Shown: in pieces, positions 34,535 to 42,087 of the stretch | Layout: every line of letters starts with the position of its first letter | Position numbering within the stretch: the first letter of the stretch is position 1 | NCBI RefSeq assembly: GCF_016522065.1 | Contig: NZ_JAEHFV010000006.1 | Location: 62,001 to 126,000, forward strand | Source of the DNA: Flavobacterium agrisoli | Lineage (GTDB): Bacteria > Bacteroidota > Bacteroidia > Flavobacteriales > Flavobacteriaceae | Length of the DNA: 64,000 nt | Direction of reading: 5' to 3' | Notes under the pieces: model-generated | Told to the model about the DNA's origin: nothing | What the model saw: the letters and a program-made list of their open reading frames with translations, nothing else | Database searches by the model: none | Position numbers and translations under genes: made by a program

Positions 34535-36652
34535 ATGAATTTTAAAAATACCACGTTTTTATGCTTCCTTTTTTGCGGAAGTATTTTTAGTCAAACAAAA
34601 GACAGTACGGCAATAGATGAACGATTGAATGAGGTGGTGGTAACCGGCCAGTTTAATCCGCAATCAATTAAAAAGTCCGTTTTTAATGTGCGTGTTATTT
34701 CGAGTAAAGACATTCAGAATTTAGCAGCAACCAATTTATCAGATGTGTTAAACCAATATTTAAATATTACCTTAAGACCTAGCAGCTCAAGTGGCCGTTC
34801 GACAGTATCGTTATTTGGTTTAGATGCGCAATATTTTAAAATTTTGGTTGATAATGTGCCTTTAGTTAACGATCAAGGATTTGGTAATAATACCGATTTA
34901 TCTCAAATTAATTTGAATGATGTAGCTCAAATCGAAATTGTAGAAGGTTCTATGGGTGTGGCATATGGAGCCAATGCAGTTAGTGGAGTATTGAACATTA
35001 TTACCAAAAAAACATCTCGATACAAATGGAATTTAACGGCCTCGGTTCAAGAAGAAACTGTTGGAGATGAATTTGCGTTTTTTGATGAAGGAAGACATAT
35101 TCAATCACTACGTGCTGCTCATACTTTTAATGATAATTGGTATGTGAGCGCAGGACTAAATAGAAATGATTTTCAAGGCTATTTAGGTGGCAAAAATGGG
35201 AAAGATTATTACGAAACCGATTTTACTAGAGGGTACAATTGGTTGCCAAAAGAGCAATTAAACGGGACTGCTTTAGTTGCGTATCACAAAAATCAGTTTA
35301 ACTTTTTTTACAAATTTGAATATTTAGACGAAACGATAGATTATTATAACAGCACCGTACAATCAGGTTATAATTCGCAATTGGGTTCTTACCGATATGC
35401 TGATGATAAGCGCTATTTGACCAATCGCTATTTTCATAATCTGAATGCGTCGGGAAGATTGTTTTCGCGATTGCATTTTAACGTTTCGTTTTCGCATCAA
35501 AAACAGCAACGTGACGAAGAAAAATTTAGATATTATTTATACACCCAGACCGAAGCCAACAATGCAAAAGAAAAAGATCAAGCAATGGAAGTGGCGTATG
35601 CTACCGGAACTTTTTCGAATTTCTTTGATAGTGAGGTTGTCGATTTGCAATTGGGTTACGAATTAACTCATAACAAAGGATTTGCTTTGGTACAAGAAGC
35701 TAATAACTTGTATGTGCCTATCGAAAAGCGAATCGATAATTATGATTTTTTTGCTTCTTCGGAAATTAATGCTACCAAACGATTTGCGATTCGACCTGGA
35801 GTTCGTTTTTCTATTCAGTCTCTTTTTGATAATCAATACGCTTCCTCGTTAGGTCTTCGATATGCTTTTAATAAAGGGATAGAATACCGTATTTCGGCAG
35901 GGAAATCGTTTCGAACACCGACCTTCGATGAACTTTATTCTAAACAAATTTTTGACGGCCATTTTTTTACAGGAAATGAAAATTTAATTCCAGAAAAAAG
36001 CACATCATACGAAACAAGCCTTAAAAAAGTGTCTTATTTAGGGTCGGATTGGCAACTATCAAATATGATTACCGCAAGTTTTATGGATGTTGATGATCGT
36101 ATTGATATGGCTTTGATTGGCTTTAATGAAGATACAGGTACGCCGATGTATCAATACATTAATATTAGTAAATACCAAATGTGGAATGTGGCTACTGTGA
36201 ATCAGTTTCAAAAAGGTAGATTCAATTTTAATTTAGGAGCCTCTTTTATTGGTGTATCGCAGTTGATCGATAATCAGGATTTTGTTTCGGATGATAAGTT
36301 TTTGTATTCATTCAATCTAAACAGTAGTGTGTCTTATTTGGTGCCTAGCTGGAAAACCACTTTCGCTGCCTATTACAAATACAATGGTAAAACACAACAG
36401 TATATAGAAGGAAATTCAGAATATGTAATTTCGGAAATAGGAGATAGCAATTGGTTAGATCTAACAGTTCGAAAAACTTTTTTCAATGATAAGTTCGAAA
36501 CCATGATAGGAGCTAGAAATTTATTTGATGTAACCAATGTTTTTCAAACCGGAACCAACACCGGAGCAGCACATGCCACTTCTTCGGACGTGATGTTGGC
36601 TTATGGGCGCTCTTATTTTATAAAACTCACGTATAATCTTAATCTTAAATAA
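34535..36652 (+). CDS. TonB-dependent receptor, probable heme receptor
   Basis: A 705-residue receptor: signal peptide to about residue 19 (SIFSQ), TonB box in LNEVVVTG (31-38), plug about 45-150 and a 22-strand-size barrel to the C-terminal phrase YGRSYFIKLTYNLNLK. The region FRTP (459-462) ... H476 ... NENL (481-484) corresponds to the FRAP-His-NPDL box of bacterial heme receptors such as HmuR, which supports heme or a heme-protein as substrate. It lacks the N-terminal carboxypeptidase-like domain found in the other two receptors of the window. The HmuY-like gene follows 12 bases later in the same operon. Confidence 0.88.
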   Translation: MNFKNTTFLCFLFCGSIFSQTKDSTAIDERLNEVVVTGQFNPQSIKKSVFNVRVISSKDIQNLAATNLSDVLNQYLNITLRPSSSSGRSTVSLFGLDAQYFKILVDNVPLVNDQGFGNNTDLSQINLNDVAQIEIVEGSMGVAYGANAVSGVLNIITKKTSRYKWNLTASVQEETVGDEFAFFDEGRHIQSLRAAHTFNDNWYVSAGLNRNDFQGYLGGKNGKDYYETDFTRGYNWLPKEQLNGTALVAYHKNQFNFFYKFEYLDETIDYYNSTVQSGYNSQLGSYRYADDKRYLTNRYFHNLNASGRLFSRLHFNVSFSHQKQQRDEEKFRYYLYTQTEANNAKEKDQAMEVAYATGTFSNFFDSEVVDLQLGYELTHNKGFALVQEANNLYVPIEKRIDNYDFFASSEINATKRFAIRPGVRFSIQSLFDNQYASSLGLRYAFNKGIEYRISAGKSFRTPTFDELYSKQIFDGHFFTGNENLIPEKSTSYETSLKKVSYLGSDWQLSNMITASFMDVDDRIDMALIGFNEDTGTPMYQYINISKYQMWNVATVNQFQKGRFNFNLGASFIGVSQLIDNQDFVSDDKFLYSFNLNSSVSYLVPSWKTTFAAYYKYNGKTQQYIEGNSEYVISEIGDSNWLDLTVRKTFFNDKFETMIGARNLFDVTNVFQTGTNTGAAHATSSDVMLAYGRSYFIKLTYNLNLK

Positions 36653-36664
36653 TAAATACAAATC

Positions 36665-37747
36665 ATGAAAAAGACTATTTTTTCTTTAGCGCTTGCTCTA
36701 TTAACACTTGCATCTTGTTCAAGCGATGACGAAACTCCAATTGAAATTCCTACTGTGGGTGAAACATTGCAACCAGAAGTTGGTGGACCCAACCAACCCA
36801 ACCAAGTGTATGTTGATTTGAGTGCAGGCGAAACTACAGCTGTTAACAGAACTTCTTGGGACTTCGGTTTTGCTTCTGGATCTGATTTTATAGTGGTAAT
36901 TAATGGATCTGTAAAAATGGCTGTAAAAAAATTAGAAACTACCGATATCACTTTACCACAAGAAATTGACAATACTGTTGTGGTAGGATATTCTACCGCA
37001 GCTTCCTTAGGATATGTAGATAATCCAACAGGAATTCTAACAGGTGCTGGTGCTGGAGTTGGTACTGCTATTGCTGAAATTTCGGCTACGGATGCTGATA
37101 ATAAAGTGTATTTAGTAAACCTTGGAAATGCAGTAGGCACTACAACACCAGCCGTAGGTTCGGTTGCAGTAGATGGCGACGCTAGAGGTTGGAAAAAGGT
37201 AAGAATCCTAAGAAGCGGAAGCGGATATAAAATTCAATATGCCGATTTAACCTCGACTACTTTTACCGAAAAAACCATTGCAAAAGATAACAATTATAAC
37301 TTTACATTTTTTAGTTTAACAGATGCTAAGACAGTAAACGTAGAGCCTTTAAAAACAAAATGGGATTTAAACTTTACAACGTTTACCAACTATTTTCCAT
37401 ACTCAGGTCAGGATGTTACTTATAGTTATGCTGATTTTATTACAACCAATTTTAGAGCTGGAACCAAAGTATATCAAGTATTAGTAGCCGAAGGTGGTTC
37501 GTATGCCGATTATACGCTTGCCAAAGTAGTAGAGGCTAATTTTGCCACTTCTGAATCAGATCAAAGAGTTATTGGAGCTAACTGGAGAAGCGGTGGAGGT
37601 CCAACTTCTTTACCAAGTGTAAGAACAGATCGTTTTTATGTAGTGAAAGATGCAGTTGGTAATTATTATAAACTTAATTTTTTATCGATTACCAACGATG
37701 CAGGTGTAAGAGGAAATCCTGTACTTGAATATGCCTTATTGAAGTAA
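36665..37747 (+). CDS. HmuY-like surface lipoprotein with two repeats and no histidine
   Basis: A 360-residue lipoprotein; signal MKKTIFSLALALLTLASC with C18, then an acidic tether typical of surface export. The HmuY-type phrase W-D-[FL]-x-F occurs twice, at W65-D66 (SWDFGFASGSDF) and W233-D234 (KWDLNFTTFTNYF), suggesting two HmuY-like modules, compared with one in the 216-residue P. gingivalis HmuY. The translated protein contains no histidine and only one internal methionine (M85), so the His-His or Met-Met heme ligation known in this family is impossible. It follows the receptor by 12 bases and probably hands a ligand to it. It ends at the hairpin at 37798. Confidence 0.82.
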   Translation: MKKTIFSLALALLTLASCSSDDETPIEIPTVGETLQPEVGGPNQPNQVYVDLSAGETTAVNRTSWDFGFASGSDFIVVINGSVKMAVKKLETTDITLPQEIDNTVVVGYSTAASLGYVDNPTGILTGAGAGVGTAIAEISATDADNKVYLVNLGNAVGTTTPAVGSVAVDGDARGWKKVRILRSGSGYKIQYADLTSTTFTEKTIAKDNNYNFTFFSLTDAKTVNVEPLKTKWDLNFTTFTNYFPYSGQDVTYSYADFITTNFRAGTKVYQVLVAEGGSYADYTLAKVVEANFATSESDQRVIGANWRSGGGPTSLPSVRTDRFYVVKDAVGNYYKLNFLSITNDAGVRGNPVLEYALLK

Positions 37748-37797
37748 TACTAAAATTTCAAAAGTTAGTAACTTGGTTTTTTTTATTTTTTTTTTGG

Positions 37798-37829
37798 AAA
37801 GAGGTTGGACTTGTCTGGCCTCTTTTTTT
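37798..37829 (+). terminator. Terminator of the receptor-HmuY operon
   Basis: AAAGAGG (37798-37804) pairs with CCTCTTT (37819-37825), followed by a T run. Confidence 0.8.
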
Positions 37830-37856
37830 GTTTTAAAATATAGCCATTCTGTACAC

Positions 37857-37893
37857 AACTTTGCGCCTTTGTAACTTTGCACCTTTGTAACTT
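37857..37893. repeat. 16-bp tandem repeat upstream of ffh
   Basis: Two copies of AACTTTGCRCCTTTGT (37857-37872 and 37873-37888, one difference) are followed by a five-base partial third copy. The second copy contains a TAACTTTG promoter-like box (37872-37879). Confidence 0.7.
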
Positions 37894-37898
37894 CTTAC

Positions 37899-37906
37899 TA
37901 TATTTG
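37899..37906 (+). promoter_or_regulatory. -7 promoter element TATATTTG of ffh
   Basis: A perfect TAnnTTTG box 23 bases upstream of the ATG at 37930. Confidence 0.68.
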
Positions 37907-37929
37907 CAATTCCAAAAAAAAGCACCATT

Positions 37930-39291
37930 ATGTTTGATAATTTAAGTGATAAATTAGATAAAGCGTTTCATATACTAAAAGGGCACGGTAAAATTACCGA
38001 AGTAAACGTTGCCGATACCTTAAAAGAAGTTCGTCGCGCCTTACTGGATGCCGATGTTAACTTTAAAATTGCTAAAGATTTTACGGCACGTGTAAAAGAT
38101 AAAGCCATTGGTCAAGATGTATTAACTACGTTACAACCAGGGCAATTGTTGGTTAAATTAGTGAAAGACGAATTGACGGAATTAATGGGAGGTGATGTGG
38201 CCGGAATTAATTTGTCGGGAACACCAACCGTTATTTTGATGTCGGGTTTACAAGGTTCGGGTAAAACGACTTTTTCGGGTAAATTGGCCAACTATTTAAA
38301 AACTAAAAAAGGCAAAAAACCATTATTGGTAGCTTGTGATATTTATCGTCCAGCAGCAATTAACCAGTTGCACGTGGTGGGTGAGCAAGTTGGGGTAGAA
38401 GTATACTCAGAGCCCGAAAATAAAAACCCAGTTGAAATTGCTCAAAATGCAATAAAACACGCAAAAGCGAGTGGTTTAAATGTGGTTATTGTAGATACCG
38501 CCGGTCGTTTGGCCGTAGATCAAGAAATGATGGACGAAATTGCCCGTGTACATTCGGCTATCAAACCACAAGAAACGTTATTTGTAGTAGATTCTATGAC
38601 GGGTCAAGATGCGGTGAATACGGCTAAAGCCTTCAACGATATATTAAATTTTGATGGAGTAGTGTTAACCAAATTAGATGGTGATACTCGTGGTGGTGCC
38701 GCACTTTCTATCAAAACCGTAGTGAACAAACCAATTAAGTTTGTAGGAACTGGCGAAAAAATGGATGCTTTAGATGTGTTCTATCCAGTTCGTATGGCAG
38801 AGCGTATCTTGGGAATGGGAGACGTGGTGTCGTTGGTAGAACGTGCGCAAGAACAATTTAATGAAGAAGAAGCTAGAAAACTTCAAAAGAAAATCGCTAA
38901 AAACGAATTTGGTTTTGATGATTTCTTAACGCAAATTCAGCAAGTGAAAAAGATGGGTAATATGAAGGATTTAGTCGGAATGATTCCGGGTGCTTCAAAA
39001 GCCATGAAAGATATCGAAATTGAAGATGATGCTTTCAAACACATCGAAGCCATCATTCATTCGATGACTCCTGGAGAAAGAAGTAAACCGTCTATTATCG
39101 ATGTGAAAAGAAAAGCACGTATTGCCAAAGGTTCTGGTACTAAAGTGGAGCAAGTAAATCAATTGATGAAACAGTTTGACCAAATGAGCAAGATGATGAA
39201 AATGATGCAAGGGCCAGGCGGGAAAAATTTAATGAAAATGATGAGTGGTATGAAAGGCGGGATGCCAGGAATGCCGGGAATGCCAAAATAA
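37930..39291 (+). CDS. ffh: Signal recognition particle protein Ffh
   Basis: A 453-residue SRP54-type GTPase that binds signal sequences on the ribosome and delivers them to FtsY. An N domain (about 1-90) is followed by a G domain with the P-loop GLQGSGKTT (106-114), DTAGR and TKLDGD. The methionine-rich M domain ends in a Gly-Met-Pro tail (GGMPGMPGMPK) and contains the RNA-binding phrase MTPGERSKPSII. I did not find a 4.5S RNA gene near it. It has its own promoter and terminator. Confidence 0.97.
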   Translation: MFDNLSDKLDKAFHILKGHGKITEVNVADTLKEVRRALLDADVNFKIAKDFTARVKDKAIGQDVLTTLQPGQLLVKLVKDELTELMGGDVAGINLSGTPTVILMSGLQGSGKTTFSGKLANYLKTKKGKKPLLVACDIYRPAAINQLHVVGEQVGVEVYSEPENKNPVEIAQNAIKHAKASGLNVVIVDTAGRLAVDQEMMDEIARVHSAIKPQETLFVVDSMTGQDAVNTAKAFNDILNFDGVVLTKLDGDTRGGAALSIKTVVNKPIKFVGTGEKMDALDVFYPVRMAERILGMGDVVSLVERAQEQFNEEEARKLQKKIAKNEFGFDDFLTQIQQVKKMGNMKDLVGMIPGASKAMKDIEIEDDAFKHIEAIIHSMTPGERSKPSIIDVKRKARIAKGSGTKVEQVNQLMKQFDQMSKMMKMMQGPGGKNLMKMMSGMKGGMPGMPGMPK

Positions 39292-39300
39292 ATAAGCGTA

Positions 39301-39346
39301 CAGTTTTTTAGTATTCAAGATGTAATACTAAAAAACTGTTTTGTTT
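39301..39346 (+). terminator. Rho-independent terminator of ffh
   Basis: A 15-bp perfect stem CAGTTTTTTAGTATT/AATACTAAAAAACTG followed by a T-rich tail. Confidence 0.88.
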
Positions 39347-39381
39347 TACAACCAATTCAATAACAAAATTAAATAGTTTTT

Positions 39382-40263
39382 ATGCAAATTCTAGACGGTA
39401 AAAAGACTTCAGAAGATATTAAAAAAGAAATTGCTGCCGAAGTGCAACAAATGAAAGCCAACGGCGAAAAAGTGCCTCATTTAGCTGCTGTAATTGTCGG
39501 AAGTAATGGTGCGAGTTTAACTTACGTTGGTAGTAAAGTGCGCTCTTGTGAGCAAATCGGTTTTGATTCGACTTTGGTTGCTTTGCCAGAAGAAACTACA
39601 GAAGCAGAATTATTAGCTAAAATTAAAGAGCTGAATGAAGATGAAAACCTAGATGGTTATATCGTTCAGTTACCTTTACCAAAACATATCGACGAAGAAA
39701 AAATTCTTTTAGCGATTGATCCACAAAAAGATGTTGATGGTTTTCATCCAACAAATTTTGGGCGCATGGCTTTAGAAATGGAAACGTTTTTACCAGCAAC
39801 TCCTTTCGGAATTATGGAATTGTTAGAGCGTTATAAAGTCGAAACTTCGGGAAAACATACCGTGGTTATTGGTCGTTCTCATATCGTGGGTCGCCCCATG
39901 AGTATTTTGATGAGCCGTAAAGGAAACCCAGGTGATTCAACGGTTACTTTAACGCACAGCCGTACTAAAAACTTAGCAGAATTCACTAAAAATGCCGATA
40001 TTATCATCACTGCTTTAGGTGTTCCTGAATTCTTAAAAGCGGATATGGTAAAAGATGGCGTAGTTATTATTGACGTAGGAATTACCCGTGTTGAGGATGC
40101 AACAAACTCAAAAGGCTATGTAATTAAAGGAGATGTTGATTTTGACGGCGTTAGTAAGAAATCATCTTTCATTACGCCAGTACCAGGTGGAGTAGGACCA
40201 ATGACGATTGCCATGTTGCTGAAAAATACACTTTTGGCTCGAAAGATTAGAGCGAGGAAATAA
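39382..40263 (+). CDS. folD: Bifunctional methylenetetrahydrofolate dehydrogenase/cyclohydrolase
   Basis: A 293-residue enzyme interconverting 5,10-methylene-, methenyl- and 10-formyl-tetrahydrofolate with NADP. The catalytic lysine is in [13 protein letters not shown] (about K57), followed by [19 protein letters not shown], the Rossmann motif [16 protein letters not shown] and the signature [18 protein letters not shown]. Length and motifs are normal. It is followed by a terminator that is duplicated exactly 750 bases further on. Confidence 0.97.
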   Translation: MQILDGKKTSEDIKKEIAAEVQQMKANGEKVPHLAAVIVGSNGASLTYVGSKVRSCEQIGFDSTLVALPEETTEAELLAKIKELNEDENLDGYIVQLPLPKHIDEEKILLAIDPQKDVDGFHPTNFGRMALEMETFLPATPFGIMELLERYKVETSGKHTVVIGRSHIVGRPMSILMSRKGNPGDSTVTLTHSRTKNLAEFTKNADIIITALGVPEFLKADMVKDGVVIIDVGITRVEDATNSKGYVIKGDVDFDGVSKKSSFITPVPGGVGPMTIAMLLKNTLLARKIRARK

Positions 40264-40288
40264 AATTTCTAAAAAAATAAAGCTAAAT

Positions 40289-40317
40289 ACCTGTTCGAGA
40301 GAGCAGGTTTTTTTGTT
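40289..40317 (+). terminator. Terminator of folD, copy 1 of a duplicated terminator
   Basis: ACCTG pairs with CAGGT around the loop TTCGAGAGAG, followed by TTTTTT. All 29 bases recur at 41042-41070. Confidence 0.85.
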
Positions 40318-40356
40318 AATTCTGCATCCAATTTAATATCATTTAAAAAATAAGAT

Positions 40357-40364
40357 TAAATTTG
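40357..40364 (+). promoter_or_regulatory. Candidate -7 promoter element TAAATTTG
   Basis: A TAnnTTTG box 32 bases upstream of the ATG at 40397; no TTG is seen at the -33 distance. Confidence 0.5.
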
Positions 40365-40396
40365 TTAAAAAATGTTAATTCTAAATTGTATGTGAT

Positions 40397-41017
40397 ATGA
40401 AAAAAATTAAATTTCTAGCACTTTTTTTATTGTTGTCTTTAGGGATTAAAGCACAAGCAGTGCAAACTTTTTCGGTTAATATATATGGTGGTTATTCGTT
40501 CTCGGATAAAATCGAATACGAATATTCGCGTGCCTATGTGGAAGATGCTTTTCAATATGGTGTGGGTTTAGAATATTTTCTTCGTAACCATAATTCTATC
40601 GAAATAAAATATTTACGTGAAGACACACGTTTGCCCTTATACGGTGGACCTTTGGGGATGCAGTTAAATGCGGGAGATGATAAAGGGGCTTTGAATTTTA
40701 TTTTAGTCGAAGGTACTCATTATTTTGATCGTCCTTCGTCTAAAGTGGCACCTTTTATAGGAGGTGGACTTGGTTTAGGTATTCTTGAAACGCCGCAAAG
40801 TGGCAATGATACTAACTTTGCGTGGGATATTAAAGCAGGGGTTAAGATCAAAACCAATTCGGCTGTTTCGGTTAATTTGCATGCTTATTTGCAATCGATG
40901 ACCGCTGCTGTGGGGGATAGTTATTATTGGACTTATTTTGGAATTGTCGGTGTTACCGATTATGTAAGTACCTTTCAGTTTGGTTTAGGTGGGGTGATAA
41001 GTTTTAATATTAAATAA
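40397..41017 (+). CDS. Outer-membrane beta-barrel protein
   Basis: A 206-residue protein with signal peptide MKKIKFLALFLLLSLGIKAQ. The mature part shows alternating strand patterns typical of an eight-stranded small barrel (SVNIYGGYSFSDKIEYEYS, YGVGLEYFLRNHNSIEIKYL, APFIGGGLGLGILE, FQFGLGGVISFNIK). It belongs with OmpA/OmpW-like porin-type barrels, but I cannot name the family. It is a single-gene unit enclosed by two copies of the same terminator. Confidence 0.8.
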   Translation: MKKIKFLALFLLLSLGIKAQAVQTFSVNIYGGYSFSDKIEYEYSRAYVEDAFQYGVGLEYFLRNHNSIEIKYLREDTRLPLYGGPLGMQLNAGDDKGALNFILVEGTHYFDRPSSKVAPFIGGGLGLGILETPQSGNDTNFAWDIKAGVKIKTNSAVSVNLHAYLQSMTAAVGDSYYWTYFGIVGVTDYVSTFQFGLGGVISFNIK

Positions 41018-41041
41018 GAAGAAAATAAAAATAAATAAAAA

Positions 41042-41070
41042 ACCTGTTCGAGAGAGCAGGTTTTTTTGTT
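41042..41070 (+). terminator. Terminator, copy 2 of a duplicated terminator
   Basis: Identical over 29 bases to the folD terminator at 40289-40317. Confidence 0.85.
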
Positions 41071-41098
41071 TCAATGTTTTTCGTATTCTTTTTTTATT

Positions 41099-41106
41099 TA
41101 ACTTTG
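41099..41106 (+). promoter_or_regulatory. -7 promoter element TAACTTTG overlapping an operator
   Basis: A TAnnTTTG box 20 bases upstream of the ATG at 41127; its last six bases are the left arm of the palindrome at 41101-41117. Confidence 0.62.
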
Positions 41107-41117
41107 AATTGCAAAGT
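41101..41117. promoter_or_regulatory. Candidate operator, copy 1
   Basis: ACTTTG-AATTG-CAAAGT is a 6-5-6 inverted repeat, followed by ACTTTT. A near copy with the same arms and spacing lies at 42052-42070. It overlaps the promoter of the cluster that encodes the winged-helix regulator, which suggests autoregulation. Confidence 0.5.
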
Positions 41118-41126
41118 ACTTTTTAT

Positions 41127-41741
41127 ATGGATTCAAAACATCACGAAGATTTAATACACATACGTTCCATGATGGAGCGCTCTTCACGGTTTATTTCGCT
41201 CAGCGGTTTGTCAGGTGTTTGTGCCGGATTATCAGCGCTTATAGGGGGTTTGTATATTTTGCAATGGTTTAAAACAAATAAAATTAACTATTTTGATTTG
41301 GAAGATCGTGTGTATGGTCGTGATGTCATTACACATTTGATTGGAGTAGGTATGATCATTTTGATTGTAGCTTTGATTTCTGCCATTTTTTTTACGGTGA
41401 GAAAAAGCCAAAAATACAAACTGCCTATTTGGACCACTGCCACCAAACAAATGTTGATTCAGTTAGCTATTCCATTATTGGTTGGAGCTATTTTTTGTTT
41501 AGCCTTGATTAAATATAATTTAATGGTTTTGGTGGCGCCCACTACTTTGTTGTTTTACGGTTTAGCTTTGGTAAATGCTGAAAAATATACCTATTCAGAT
41601 ATTAAATACCTTGGGGTTTTGGAAATTATTGTGGGATTAGTATCGCTTTTTTATTTGCGTTACGGATTAGTGTTTTGGATAATTGGTTTTGGAATTTTAC
41701 ATATTGTCTACGGTTTGGTGGTGTTCAAAAAATACAAGTAA
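41127..41741 (+). CDS. Integral membrane protein of unknown function
   Basis: A 204-residue protein starting MDSKHHEDLIHIRSMMERSS; a TTG six codons upstream is possible but lies within the promoter and operator, so the ATG at 41127 is chosen. After a cytoplasmic amphipathic leader of about 25 residues come five or six membrane helices (around 27-44, 70-90, 107-125, 130-147, 157-190). It carries no catalytic motif that I recognise. The next gene, a winged-helix regulator, starts on the base after its stop, so the two are coupled and may form a membrane-sensor/regulator pair. Confidence 0.75.
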   Translation: MDSKHHEDLIHIRSMMERSSRFISLSGLSGVCAGLSALIGGLYILQWFKTNKINYFDLEDRVYGRDVITHLIGVGMIILIVALISAIFFTVRKSQKYKLPIWTTATKQMLIQLAIPLLVGAIFCLALIKYNLMVLVAPTTLLFYGLALVNAEKYTYSDIKYLGVLEIIVGLVSLFYLRYGLVFWIIGFGILHIVYGLVVFKKYK

Positions 41742-42035
41742 ATGAGTATCATCGATAAGTTAAATAAAGATTTTGAAAGTCGGGTGCGCTTAGGAATCAT
41801 GTCGGTTTTAATGGTTAATGAATGGATTGATTTTACCGAGATGAAAGCCTTGTTGGAAATTACCGATGGTAATTTAGCCAGCCATTCCACGGCACTTGAA
41901 AAATCAAATTATATCGAAATTAAAAAAGAATTTGTGGGTAAAAAACCTAAAACGTCTTATCGGGCTACTGCTTTAGGAAGAAAAGCTTTTACAGATCATT
42001 TAAACGTTCTCGAAAAATTATTTAAATCAAAATAA
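41742..42035 (+). CDS. Small winged-helix transcriptional regulator
   Basis: A 97-residue protein with a MarR/ArsR-like winged-helix fold: helix VRLGIMSVLMVNEWIDFTEM, recognition region LLEITDGNLASHSTALEKS and a wing EIKKEFVGKKPKTSYRATALGRKAF. It is the short DUF-type family that in Bacteroidota sits beside membrane proteins. It directly abuts the preceding membrane-protein gene. Two similar palindromes, before the operon and before the next gene, are its likely binding sites. Confidence 0.88.
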   Translation: MSIIDKLNKDFESRVRLGIMSVLMVNEWIDFTEMKALLEITDGNLASHSTALEKSNYIEIKKEFVGKKPKTSYRATALGRKAFTDHLNVLEKLFKSK

Positions 42036-42051
42036 CCTTTTTTTATCAATC

Positions 42052-42070
42052 TACTTTGAAATTCAAAGTA
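42052..42070. promoter_or_regulatory. Candidate operator, copy 2
   Basis: TACTTTGAA-A-TTCAAAGTA is a perfect 9-1-9 palindrome followed by CTTTT. It matches the palindrome at 41101-41117 in arms, spacing and the downstream ACTTTT, and lies 17 bases before the ATG at 42088. CTACTTTG (42051-42058) is a degenerate -7 box within it. Confidence 0.5.
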
Positions 42071-42087
42071 CTTTTAAATTTTAAATT

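Noticed and set aside
36613..37140. 175-codon open frame on the minus strand opposite the HmuY-like gene
   Set aside because: It is the shadow of a Thr/Val/Gly-rich coding strand; the plus-strand protein has a lipoprotein signal and family motifs.
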